Assembly (NCBI GenBank): GCA_002104935.1
Contig: MCGT01000010.1
Span: 124,001 to 188,000, forward strand
Origin: Hesseltinella vesiculosa
Taxonomy: Eukaryota > Mucoromycota > Mucoromycetes > Mucorales > Cunninghamellaceae
DNA length: 64,000 nucleotides
Reading direction: 5' to 3'
A program made the translations under genes and the position numbers. Within the stretch, counting starts at the first letter, position 1. Every line of letters begins with the position of its first letter. The notes under the pieces were generated by a model. The model did not search any database. It worked only from the letters and a program-made list of their open reading frames with translations, and was not told the DNA's origin. This document shows positions 11,119-21,652 of the stretch, piece by piece.

Positions 11119-13072
11119 TCAGTAGGGTCGGTAAGAAGAAGATGAGTTACGGCTGCTGGATGCATGGACAGCTCCACCATTGGATCTGTCTTCATAAGAA
11201 CGGTGGTGACGGCTTGAGTGGCGGCTGCTGCTGGAATGATAATCTCGGCCATCTCGGTCATAGTTATCACGACGATCGTAGTTATCTCGGTAGTCGCCTT
11301 GGTCATTTCGTCCGCCTCGGTCGCCACGGTCGCCACGGTCGCCACGGTCACCACGATCGCCACGGTCACCACGATCGCCACGGTCGCCACGGTCATTTCG
11401 ATCACCTCGGTCGCTTCGCTCCCCTCGGTCATTTCGATCGTTGTTACGCTGACGGAATCGGTCCTGTGAATGGTATTCTCTACGAGGCCCTTGCTGCATT
11501 TGTTGCATGCGGCTGTAGTACGCGGCAGCCTGGGCCATGGCTACGTTGTTGAAAGGGGCCTGCATGCCCATGAAGCCAGGCATCATGTTGGCCATGCCTG
11601 TGTAACGGGCATTGGTCGGCTGGTTGCGTTTGTTCTTGGGGGTAGCCTTTTTGATTTCCACGGGCTTGTCCTTGATCACCAAATCAGGCGCATCGAGACA
11701 CCGGTCAATCGAATCGTTGTCGGCAAAGGTGATAAACCCAAATCCTCGTGGACGTCCAGTCTGCTTGTCGATCATCAGTGTGGATTCCACCACCTCACCA
11801 AATTGTTCAAAGAACTGTCGGAATTCGATTTCATCCACTTCAGGCGAGATGCCACCCACAAAGATCTTTTCGTTCTTGTCTTGGTCGTTCTTGGGCACTG
11901 CTCGTTTAGGGTCAATCTGCTTGCCGTCCAAGATATGTTCGCTTTGCTCCAGCACCTTGTCCACATCTTCAGCATTGGCCATCGTCAGGAAGCCAAACCC
12001 ACGTGACTGCCCAGAGTTCATGTCGCGCATCACCATACAATGGCTGACAGGTCCAAACTTTTGAAAATATTCCTTCAAGGTGTCTTGACGCATGAAAAAA
12101 AAATTGGAGATGCCATGAGCCAAAGCCTATTTTTTTTATACTTACCATTCGATGTTTCCCAGCTGAGTCCACCAATAAACATTTTTCTACAGGACAAATA
12201 AAATCAAAACAATAAAATAGGTGAGCAACCATCGATGCACATTATGGTCGGAGAGAGAGAGAGGGGGGGGGAGAGGGGGGGGGTAAGAAAGAGGCATCTC
12301 CACGGATCACATCCCAAAAAGCTCCAAGTAAGTCGAGAGCAGTTACGCTTTAATTTGTGTTTTCTTCTTTTAAAATGCTTGCCTGCTATTATCAAACCTA
12401 TACAAGTAACTAACAAGATGATACAAGGGTTACTAGGCTAAATAACGAAAGTAATAAAAAATAACAAAGCTAATACCCTACGTTGGATCCATCGGCCGTG
12501 ACATTGACTTCCTACAGAAGAAAAAAAACCTCTTTCCTTTCCCACTTTCCCCTCCCTGCTCCGCTCTCCTAAAATGAACGCAAATGGCCCTACCCTTCAG
12601 GATTCTGATCGTCTTGATTGCTTTGTCGTTGTTGGGTTTGATTTTGTTGCTGGTATCCACGATTTGCCATCTGTTGTTGTTGCTGATAAGACTGGAGCTT
12701 TTGCTGATATTGCTGCTGCATCATCTGGAATTGCATAGGATTGGCAGCCATCATTTGCTGCATTTGTTGTTGGTAGGCCATCATGGCCATGGCCGAGTAA
12801 GACATGTTATTATAGCCAGGCATCATATTGTTCATTGCATGCTGTTGTTGTCTGGGGCGTTGCTGCCGAGATTGCGAAGGAGACGATTGATCTGACGTCT
12901 CACGGTTATCGTCCAGATGGTCGTTGTCTCCTTGATCAAACTTGGCTTGCTGAACATCAGGTGCGTCATCCAGTGTGTCCAGCTCTTCTTCAAAGTTATC
13001 GTTCACCCGGGGTTCTTGATCCGTGGCATCGTCATAGACAGCATACAGTTCATCATCATAATCATCCGACAT
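11119..13072 (-). CDS. Hrp1/Nab4-like hnRNP with two RRMs and an RGD-repeat tail
   Basis: Predicted 504-aa nuclear RNA-binding protein resembling yeast Hrp1 (cleavage factor IB) and animal DAZAP1/hnRNP A-B. Exons are 13072-12594, 12511-12482, 12186-12146 and 12083-11119, GT-AG. The N-terminal 150 residues are acidic then Gln/Met-rich. RRM1 opens with [11 protein letters not shown] and has RGFGFLTM; the linker [12 protein letters not shown] is typical of Hrp1; RRM2 has [13 protein letters not shown] and [10 protein letters not shown]. The tail has about ten Arg-Gly-Asp or Arg-Asn-Asp units, then Tyr/Ser-rich sequence. The likely role is pre-mRNA 3'-end processing or mRNA export; the yeast assignment is inferred from RRM sequence, not tested. 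The 30-nt and 41-nt internal exons were chosen because they alone join the acidic exon to RRM1 in frame. Confidence 0.85.
11310..11410 (-). repeat. 9-bp tandem repeat coding Arg-Gly-Asp
   Basis: Near-perfect 9-bp units (plus-strand form CGGTCGCCA / CGGTCACCA / CGATCGCCA) repeat about nine times inside the last exon of the Hrp1-like gene and encode consecutive RGD triplets. Length polymorphism by slippage would stay in frame. Confidence 0.85.
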
Positions 13073-13912
13073 TTCAGCAGGTTGTTACAGAGAGATTGAC
13101 AAAGAAATAAAAAAGCGAAAGGAAAACAAAAATGAAAAAATCACTCTTGCCTCTTTTGGCCAATCAAAGCCAATGCTTCCTTGTGTGCACCTTTTTTGTC
13201 CACGTTAGGTTTCAGACATGGCAGCTCTTTGTTCAGAATGGCGAGGGGGAAAGCCGGTGCTGATGTGACTACGCTGCTTTTGCCCAGCAGGTCATGGTTT
13301 TGTTCTACACGTTGTAATTCTGCACCACATCACCAGTATGGCCCGGGAATAGGATCCATTTCCTTACCATTTCTGGGATTGTCACCCTGGCTATGCTCAG
13401 CAAACTGCAAGAAATAAAATAATCAATGCTATTTATCTGATTGGTTGCACACCCAGCATCAAAGAAATGCTATGTCAAACCATCGCAAGCTTGCTAGGCC
13501 ACAGGTGATGTCATGGCTGGGTTGCTCTAGAGAGCTGTGTCTTTGGGTCACGACGTACTGCGTCCGAACTGATGTAGCCTGTCAATATTTTTGACACGCC
13601 TTGGACTCGTATTTGGATGACAGATACTATATGATTTACAGTCTTTCCACTTTCAATGCCGCATGTTGCAGAATAAATATGACGTTTGGGAAAACGAATG
13701 GCATGGGGTGAGGATAGAAAGACAACGGAAACATAGCAAATAAGCTTTTCCATCATACCCCTTCCTGTTGGCCTTTGATTCCTTGGTGTTCTTACCAGAG
13801 GGTGCTCAAGCCCTCTTTTTTTTTTTTTCCTGGCGATTCAAACTCATCTCTTCGTCCTTTTTCTTTTCCCAGTTTTTCGCGTCTTTTTTTTTCACTTTAT
13901 ACCTTTGTTCTA
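13073..13912. other. Spacer between Hrp1-like and Fanzor genes
   Basis: I see no gene. The last 110 bases before the Fanzor ATG are pyrimidine-rich (T12 at about 13819 and T9 at about 13884), as expected of a promoter or 5' UTR. I found no obvious terminal inverted repeat near the left side of the Fanzor gene by eye. Confidence 0.35.
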
Positions 13913-16900
13913 ATGGGTAAGCGTCGTGCTCAGCAATTGTCAGATCGACCGTCAACAAAACCCCTGCTAAGCATCAGCGATGAAATGGAGGCCAAGGAGG
14001 CCCTCATTCTCGAAATCCGTCGGCACATCAAGGCGAAACTTTGACTTCCAAGGACCATGGCAAGACCAAGACCGAGCTGGACAATGTTCTACGGCTACCA
14101 AAAGGTCTACTGAAGAATATTGATGATGCCTGCCACTGGAAGCCGGGTTTCTTTACCGCAAAATACAACAAGAAGTTCGCGTTCATGGCAGTGTGGAAAA
14201 GCACGCTGAATGAGTCATTTGCGTCTTTGTCCTCTGAAACATTGGCCGAAGTCATGGCTACCTCATCAACAGACCAACCGTCCTCCTCCTCTGCTGCGTT
14301 GCCCTTGTCCATCGATCCATCCTCTTCCTCAACTCCACCTGTCACCAAGTTAAAAGAAGAGATCCGTGGCGTTCACAAGGGCCTGACATCCATCCTGGCA
14401 AGCCATTTCAAATCTGACACAGGCCAATCACTGAAAAATGAGGTCTTTGGACTATTCAAGACAGCGATGAGTGAAGCGACCAATTACTGTCAAGAAATGA
14501 CATTTTTACTGCAAGCAACCATGTTAAAATTTGCAACGACACCGAGCCCTGATTGGTACAATGGTATGATGGATATCAGGCCACTTTTCAAAAAAAAAAA
14601 AAACCAGCTGATCGACTCACCTTATTTTTTTTGGTCAGGTGAACTGAAATACTTGTCTGCGTCCGACCTTGTCCCTGTCGCCGCCCTTCGCCACTCAGAT
14701 GAACTGAGTCGAGAAATGACGTTTTTTGCGCTTCCGCCCCCTACTCGTGCGTTGGCGGACGATTTATTCTCCATTGGCCACATACAATACCTCTTCTCAT
14801 CAACCTTCGGCAAGACCCAGGCGTCCACAAAAACTAACCGCCCAGTGTGGTCCTATCTTGATGTGGATGTCACAACTCGTCGTCCTGACCTTGGCATCAT
14901 GACCAGTGAACTGCGATCCATCTACAACAATAAGATGGAAACCAACGTTCAAAACCTCCTTTCTGGGAAATCATTCAAAACCATGCTGCGATATCTGCTG
15001 CGCCTGCTCCTGCGACTTTGGCTTGCCCCCCAGCGAGAAAAACGCCACCATGACGCCAAAGCAAACGCGGCGGCCGCCAAGGCTGCGAAAACCAAGGTAG
15101 GGGTACACCTCACCTGGCTGTCCATCAAGTAAAGAGTGCTTTTCCTAATTTTTTTATAGGAGGTCGAAGTAAACGAGGTGCGTCAACTGAAGAAACAATG
15201 GTCACATGTACGTACAGCATTGAGGCGCCAGGAATGGCAATTGGCCAAGGACAAGACCAAGGGCTCGTTCAACAACGTGAAACAGCAAGGATATGATTCC
15301 CGGATCTCGCACTTGAAATCGGTTCTGGTGAGATGTCAAGCTGGCAATGATTGAATGTTGATCTTATGTGCTTTATTTTATGAATAGGAATCATTGGATG
15401 CTAAACGACAAGCTGCCCGCAAAGCTGCCGAGGAAGAGAAGAAAAAGGTAACGGATCTCAGCGAAAATGAATCACATTGATTTCTCACTTTTTTCCCTTC
15501 GGTCTTTCTAGAAACAATTGAAACCGTTGTCTGCAGCGAAAGCAGCCTCATTGTCTGATGCTGGTGAAGAAGTATATATTTGGAGCATACAATGGACGCT
15601 CAGGTTATTTCTCTGAAACTCACTCATTTTTTTTAGGACCAAGACAAAGAGGATTTAGCTGCCATGGACGATTTGGATAGCACGGGATATGATCTTGACA
15701 ATTTGCCCTCCGGTGGGAATGCCCATGATCTATCCGCACGCCGGCTTGGCACCATACAGGGTGTTTTGTCTCGATTGCTCTGGGATGAGAGCCTTCCACC
15801 ATTGTTGGATGCTACCATGGTACACGAGCAATCGAAAAAGCTCGACCCCACTGGCCATGAGCTCGACGTGCTGAAGCGAATCTACCAGCACTTGAAGCCG
15901 TACATGGTGTATGATGGGCCGAAGCATCCCGGGCGCCTCAAATACCGCAAAATCAATCTTATCATGCTCGGCAACCAAGTCCTTCGTGTTTGCGGGTACC
16001 ACACATTTTGTCAGCAGTACTGCCCAGTTGTGTCGGCCGGTTCGCTATACACCCTTTCCATGAATGCTCCATCCCTGTACGAATTACTCCACAAGAGGGT
16101 CGATATGCGCTCGAACGGCGTAACATGCATCCGGACAGCACGGCAAAACAAGCACAATGTCTTCTCCACTATTTTCGACATGGATGAAGTCACAAAGGCT
16201 TGCACGAAGAATGGAACTGAGTTCATCTACCGAATCGACGTGACGCCTGCCTTCGATACGCTGCTCTTTGGTTGTACGATCAAGCCACGTCAGCAATCGA
16301 TGTATGAAAAGCGGCTCAAGGCCCCCACTGCCGATGTCGATGCTACTTCCGCGACAACCGATAACGTCCTTGCTCATGACCTCGACACCATTGGCGAAGC
16401 CATCTCACTTGCCGAAAAAGAACGAGACCGCGTCACCAGTGCCAAGCGAGACATGACGAAGCAGCTGCGCAGCACTCGCTGTGCATTGAAGACAACAGCC
16501 ACCGTCAACCATCCATCAACCTCCAACACAAGCAAAATCAAAGGTGCTCAAAAAGAATAGGGAATGATTCAGGGAAACAGCCATATCATTTATATTTATT
16601 TCTTTTGGTAGGCAAGACAGAAACCTCCAAGTTTGCGATGGTTCAAGAAGAACGGCGGCTAAAAGCAGCAGCACAGAAGGCTACACGTGACGTGCATGCA
16701 GCCCAAGATAGTCTTGCCAATTTACGACGCACACGGTATCACTTACAGGAGGTATGTCCAGATGAACTTAGAAAGGAGCAGGAAGGTGCTCACGTTCCGA
16801 TTTTTTTTCCTGCAGGCAACTGACACCAAGAAGCCCAAAAAAACCAAGCCCTCGCCACCCATTCCTCCAACCAAGATTAACAAGACCACTCGTGTAGAGG

Positions 16901-17784
16901 AGGACCCTCGCCATACGCAGCTTGACCTTGATCTCAAGGAATGTATCCTATCTGGTACCGACTATGGTATTGTGACAATGGCCACAACGGTGACGCACAC
17001 TCTCGAGGAGTTGGAGAAATTGAAGGCTGGCCAATTCTTCAAGTTACCAAAACCAACAAAGTTGGTTGCAAAGGATATTGCGTGGAAGACTGGGCAGTTC
17101 CAGCTGCAACGACGATTACAACGTGCAAAGGAAAAAGTAAGAAATAAGCAACTCCTAGCCACATTGAGCTTATCTAACTCTTTAATTTTTTTGAAGACAG
17201 GCGCTGGTCAAGAAGTATCTCAAGCTGAAGCCATCCTTGCGCACAATTCCCTGGCCTCAGCCATGACTGTCCAGCAACTGAACGATCGCTTTGCCCAAAC
17301 ACGCTCTAAAGTAGCAAAACTCCGTGAATTTTACCACCATCCGCAAATCGAGCGTCGACGTCGACACTTACAATGGCGACAATGGCTGGTGAAGACGAAA
17401 ATCCCAGTGGATGCCAAGCGAAAGCATGACAAGACCCTCATCCAAGCCATTGGGCATGCGGGCACTGGGGTTGGTTCAAGAGTGGGCGGTCATTTTCGAC
17501 TAGGTGGCAAATGGCACCGACACATATCACGACAACATACCATCGTCCTTGTCACCAATGAAGCCCGTACGTCGATGACATGCCCTTTCTGCCGCCACCG
17601 CATCATTCACCCCCGCAAAACTGTTAATGGCAGGTCGAAACTGAACCTGGGTACCTCTTGCTGCACCAACCCCTCCTGTGAAGCTTACCAACAACAAAAA
17701 AACTGCTTTGGTCGAGACTCCCTCTCGTGTACGTGCATTGCTTTGCGGTGCTATGGACAGCTGACCAATTGTGAAATCTTATGA
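13913..17784 (+). CDS. Fanzor (TnpB-like RNA-guided nuclease homologue), multi-exon
   Basis: Large eukaryotic TnpB/Fanzor-type protein, about 1,100 aa. Exons read as 13913-14040 (frame uncertain), 14041-14563, 14639-15096, 15160-15327, 15388-15447, 15512-15571, 15637-16543, 16612-16751, 16816-17136 and 17197-17784. The C-terminal half carries a split RuvC-like core: a candidate RuvC-I aspartate in GTDYGIVTMA (codon 16960), the block GSRVGGHFRLGGKWHRHIS, the RuvC-II glutamate in TNEARTSMTCPFC (codon 17560), a zinc ribbon CPFC...CTNPSC, and the RuvC-III aspartate in FGRDSLS (codon 17716). All three acidic residues are present. The N-terminal half is unrecognised, Ser-rich near residues 100-130 and coiled-coil/Lys-rich in the small exons. 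Known family members cut DNA guided by a noncoding RNA from the 3' flank; that activity here is inference. The first exon and the next open frame do not join directly (see findings). Confidence 0.8.
14564..14638 (+). other. Probable in-frame intron inside the Fanzor gene
   Basis: A GTATGA donor and a T-rich TTTTTTTTGGTCAG acceptor bound 75 nt (25 codons) that are open in frame. The translated segment includes a Lys run from a poly-A tract, and removing it joins DWYNG to ELKYLSASDL smoothly. Splicing is likely but either form would be translatable. Confidence 0.6.
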
Positions 17785-17811
17785 ACGACTTTGAAATCTT
17801 ACCAACGACTT
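17772..17811 (+). repeat. Two 20-bp direct repeats across the Fanzor stop codon
   Basis: TGAAATCTTATGAACGACTT at 17772-17791 is followed directly by TGAAATCTTACCAACGACTT at 17792-17811, two mismatches. The stop codon 17782-17784 lies in the first unit. Confidence 0.85.
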
Positions 17812-18116
17812 TGTACAATGCACCACGCTCTGTGAGTGTGAGGCGGCGGCTCTGTCATCAAGACATGAAAACTAGGTAAAGACTTCATAAACACATAACT
17901 CAGCATCTTCTCATTTTTTTTCTTGTTCACCCTTGTTATCCCTTTCGTTTCTCGTATCCTTGGTAAGTCCATTTGGTTTCTCTGATTCGCCCATTCATAC
18001 TGAACTCACCCAACTTTATTCCATTTTTGTTAGTTTGTTCTGCGACATCTTTCCTTTTGAATTGCGACATTTCTACTTCAATAAAGTGTATTGTGAATTT
18101 TCCTGACATAGCTGAT
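17785..18116. other. Spacer 3' of Fanzor
   Basis: No coding frame. In bacterial TnpB and known Fanzor loci the guide RNA maps to the 3' end of the nuclease gene and its flank, so this is where such an RNA would be sought. I could not identify a clear structure by eye. Confidence 0.3.
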
Positions 18117-19527
18117 CTACTGAGATGCAGTCCCTTCTGATGGCTGGGCATCTGGTAGGCGCCATTGGTTCTTAGCATAAGTGGGTGTGATGTTGGTATA
18201 TGGAGGAGGGAGTGGCTGATCAAGAGTGTCGGAGGTTGGCAATGCAAAGAGTTTGTTGGGAGGCAAGGAACCACGGTAGGAGGTTGCGTGGTGTGGCCGT
18301 TGTGCTATAGCTTTCTCGACTTGGTCGCTCTGCAAAATATCCTTGGGGTCGACCCGTCGTAGCAAATCAGCTAATTGTTGTTGCAGCTGCGAAGCTAAAA
18401 AAAAAATGGTGAGCGTCAAGGGCGGCTTTTTTTTTTTTTTTACTCACCAAGATCTTGCTCTGCTTTGGCTATTTCTGGATGAGTTTCCAAAGCGAAGCGT
18501 TTGTCTTGCTGTTGTGCTAAAGTGTGTATCAGATCTGTGTTGGTTTCCAATTTAGGACGTGCAGCGAGATGGTGAGCCATTGCTTCGAGGTCCAAGCCTT
18601 GTTTCTGCAGCCAGTCGGAATCAATATCCTGCTCCATGTCTTCGGCCTCACGGGATTGTTGGTCAATGACATCCATTGCATGCTGCTTGGCTTGTACTCC
18701 ACTGTAGCTCATATCATAGCTGAGGTTGGCATTATTAGAGTCATACACAGGCGCAAACGAGGCAAATGGTCCGTAATCTAGCCATTGTACTAGTAAAAAA
18801 AAACGTGCTCAGCTGCCGACTTTGGCTCCCTTTTTTTTCTTACCTGGCATGACTGGATTTTCCTTGACGATATCGTTGGTCTCGCAGGCGATTGGATACA
18901 GCGACTCTTTGAGTGTAGGGGCGTTGAAACTGTTGGTTGGATGAACAGCAATGGACTGAAGATGAGGAGAGACGTACGCTTCGGAGACTGGGATTCGAGA
19001 GCTGGCATCGGTGAAGACAAATCCATCCATGGCAGGACGGAAAAGGGCGACACGGACTTGATCAGAGGTATTGGGTGTCAATCGCAATGGAATCAAGTGA
19101 CGTAGTTCCAGGACAGTGCTGCTGAGTACAGCATTGTACAGCTCTTCAACGCGTTGGGCATCATGTGTTTGATTTTTGCTGCGAAGATCGACAAACAATG
19201 CATCAAGATCCAACTAAATAAGCGAGATGAGATCGTCACTGTTCTGATCTGGACATCTCTATAAGGGAGAGTTATTACCTTGAATGAACCGATGGAGCGA
19301 TACGATTGCTTGCTGATCTTGTTTTTGATAGTTTGGAACTGGTCTACTGACCGGATTTGCAGCGAACCAAGGCGGCATCTGTTGAAGGCGAAATCAAAGG
19401 GTGAGCATTCAATGTAGGGTGGTGGCAGTTATTCTACATACTCGGACAGAACACTGGCGACATTATTTAACAGTGGACAAAGCACAGATGCTTCAAATTC
19501 TCTTTCCAGCTCATCCGTCTCCATCAT
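18117..19527 (-). CDS. Bromodomain-like chromatin protein, candidate RSC subunit Rsc58
   Basis: Predicted 391-aa protein in five exons: 19527-19442, 19378-19279, 19213-18844, 18789-18448 and 18394-18117, all GT-AG with consistent phases. Near residues 45-70 it reads DQFQTIKNKISKQSYRSIGSFKLDLDALF, which matches the helical core of the divergent bromodomain of fungal Rsc58-type RSC chromatin-remodeller subunits. The rest shows a middle segment rich in Asp/Gln (EDMEQDIDSDWL) and a Pro-rich tail, with no other motif. The assignment to Rsc58 is inference from this core and the size; another small bromodomain protein is possible. A truncated copy of exons 4-5 plus the 5' flank lies 2.5 kb upstream at 21.65-22.25 kb. 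Retroelement debris begins about 100 bp upstream of the start codon, so the native promoter may be displaced. Confidence 0.65.
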
Positions 19528-19629
19528 ACAAGTCAAAAAAAAAAAAAAAATAAGAAAAAAAAAGTGCGATGCGGAATCTGCCAGCCGTTTTCTAGCGGAA
19601 GCGGCGGTGTCATTAATGCAAGAACTGTT

Positions 19630-21420
19630 TTTTCAGTCTCGCTCATTCTTGACAAAATCCATCGAACTGAACTCATAATCTTTTTGTCTACCATTATGTT
19701 CAATGGAGATAGCCTCAGTTTTTCCTATTGTTTTTATGGATTGTCCTTCTGATGCTAATTGAATCGCACCTTGATTATTTTTGACAAAATTGAATTTATT
19801 GTTTTTAACAAACTCTTTGTCCAAGGCACTAAAAGTGCACCCAGTGTCGACAAGGGCAAACGTTTTCATACTTCCTATGCAGACAGGTACGATAATGGAG
19901 TGAGCATTGTGATACTCTTCCTCTATTTGTTTTATAGTTTGCGCATTGTCTTACAAAGTTGTAAATCTTCGAATAAAGCGCTCGGGGAAACGATGTCTCC
20001 CATTACAGCGTCTTCGTTCCGACCACCCATACTTTTATCCTCAGAGGATCTAGAGGAAAGGCGGGCAGCGCGAGCCATGTAATCATTCGCTTGTTTTTCG
20101 AGGAATGCAGTACACTGATGACCATACGCCCAAGTTTTTTCATAATGGACGCAGTGGCCCTTCTGATAGAGTTCCCATTGTTGGTCCGTCCATCCAGGCT
20201 TGCGCTTTCCTATCACCGTCGTTTTTCCTTTGACATGGGGGTAGCTTTTTGTCTTCTGCATATAGGGTTTATCACTCCTTTCTTTACGCACAAGCTTGCT
20301 TTGTAATTTGCTCGACTGCTTTTTTTCCAAATACTTGTCCTTGCGCATTATGTTGGCTTCGTAATCGGTAGTTCTATGTCCGTGCCTATCGTTGCGCAAA
20401 GGAGTGCAATCCAGCTTACTTGCGAGACGCTGCATCAAACTGACTGATTTTTGAGCGTCGGGGTTTTGACCACCGATTGCTCCAGCTTGTGGATTTGCCA
20501 TCATCGCAGCAAATCAAATGGCAGCTCCTGAGTTACCGTAAGATTTCTTGCGAACTCAGGGTAGGTTTTTCCAATTATAACGTCTTTTCTGTTGGCGGTG
20601 CCAGAGGTAAGCTTGTGGACCTGTACTAGGATGTCGGATACTGTGTTCGCAGGCATTGGCTTTTGCTTGATCTCGTACTTTTCTTTGATTAGCCGGATGG
20701 TAGCACGCCAATCTTCATATTTGATGAATGGTTTCAATTCGTCAGGATATCGCGGGGGGGGGTGACAACAGCAGCATCGAAGCCGATGCGAGAATGACAT
20801 GTAAATGGTCTTCAAGAGAGAGTTTCCATCTGTATTTTTTCAAAGAAAGTTGCATTTCATACAATGCACAAGACACATCGAAATCATTCGCGAGTAAATG
20901 CCTGTCGAGTGGTGTTGGCTCAAAAGAGACTGTCTCCAGAAGAAGCGATTCGTCATGAGCACGCTTGTTCCCAACTTCAGAATTGCTGTGGTTTTGAGGA
21001 TCGCAATGATCATCTGATTGAAGCAACGTAGTAGACGTTACATTGTTGCTGGATGACGCGCTGGTTTCACTGCTGCTTGATTCGTTGTTGCTTCTGCTGT
21101 CACAAGTGAGAGATGCACCTTCAGGGAGAAACCCTTTGTGATTGTCGTAAAAATGATTCCTGAGAGTATTCAGCTCTTCAAAATGCAAAGTACAGCATGG
21201 ACACGCTAAATGTTTCGTAATCTCGGTATCACATGCATTACGTACGAGCAGCCATTGTTTGTTGCTAAACCGGCGTACAGGTGGCAGCCGCTGTGGAAAT
21301 GTATACGAGTGAGGAGGCTAGATGCTTCCGCGGCAAATTTCGCAACACAATCGTTGCTATGAAAGCAGCGATTTATTATTGTAACAGCAATCGGCTCTGA
21401 CAATACGTTGGAATCAAATA
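19630..21420 (-). mobile_element. Decayed LTR-type retroelement fragment (gag and protease)
   Basis: The minus strand carries broken frames that read like gag then aspartic protease. The 5'-most part (21188-20742) has an acidic Ser/Asn-rich linker; the next frame (20815-20501) has a predicted helical gag-like block; the third (20504-19932) is basic and includes a His/Cys cluster CVHYEKTWAYGHQC that could be a modified zinc knuckle; the last (19869-19633) holds the retropepsin motif ALVDTGCTFSALD. Frames change at a G9/C9 run near 20754-20762 and again near 20504, and no reverse transcriptase or integrase follows. I did not identify LTRs. It is probably a Ty3-like relic; the family assignment is inference. 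Confidence 0.65.
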
Positions 21421-21510
21421 ATCGGTAAGAAGGAATTGCAAAAAAAAAAAAAATGAGAACCTGGCAAAAACGAGGGCGTCGGAGTTGACAGTGGCATTTC
21501 TTGTCAGCTC

Positions 21511-21652
21511 GTCCATCCTATGCACTCTGCTAGCGTATCCACCCTATCCACCCTATCCACCGTATGCCAGCTTATGCACCCTATCCACCCTATGCATCCT
21601 ATGATAGCTTATCCAGCCTAGCACCCTATCCACCCTATGATAGCTTATGCAC
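21511..21652. repeat. Minisatellite with CACCCTATC units
   Basis: The 142-bp stretch is built of about a dozen imperfect 8-10 bp units such as CACCCTATC, interspersed with TATGATAGCTTATGC. It lies exactly between the retroelement debris and the truncated bromodomain-gene copy, so it marks a rearrangement junction. Confidence 0.85.

Noticed and set aside
13917..14032. A clear first intron of the Fanzor gene
   Set aside because: The GTAAGC donor is good, but there is no pyrimidine tract before ATCAAG and the interval itself looks like coding sequence. I left it as an alternative only.
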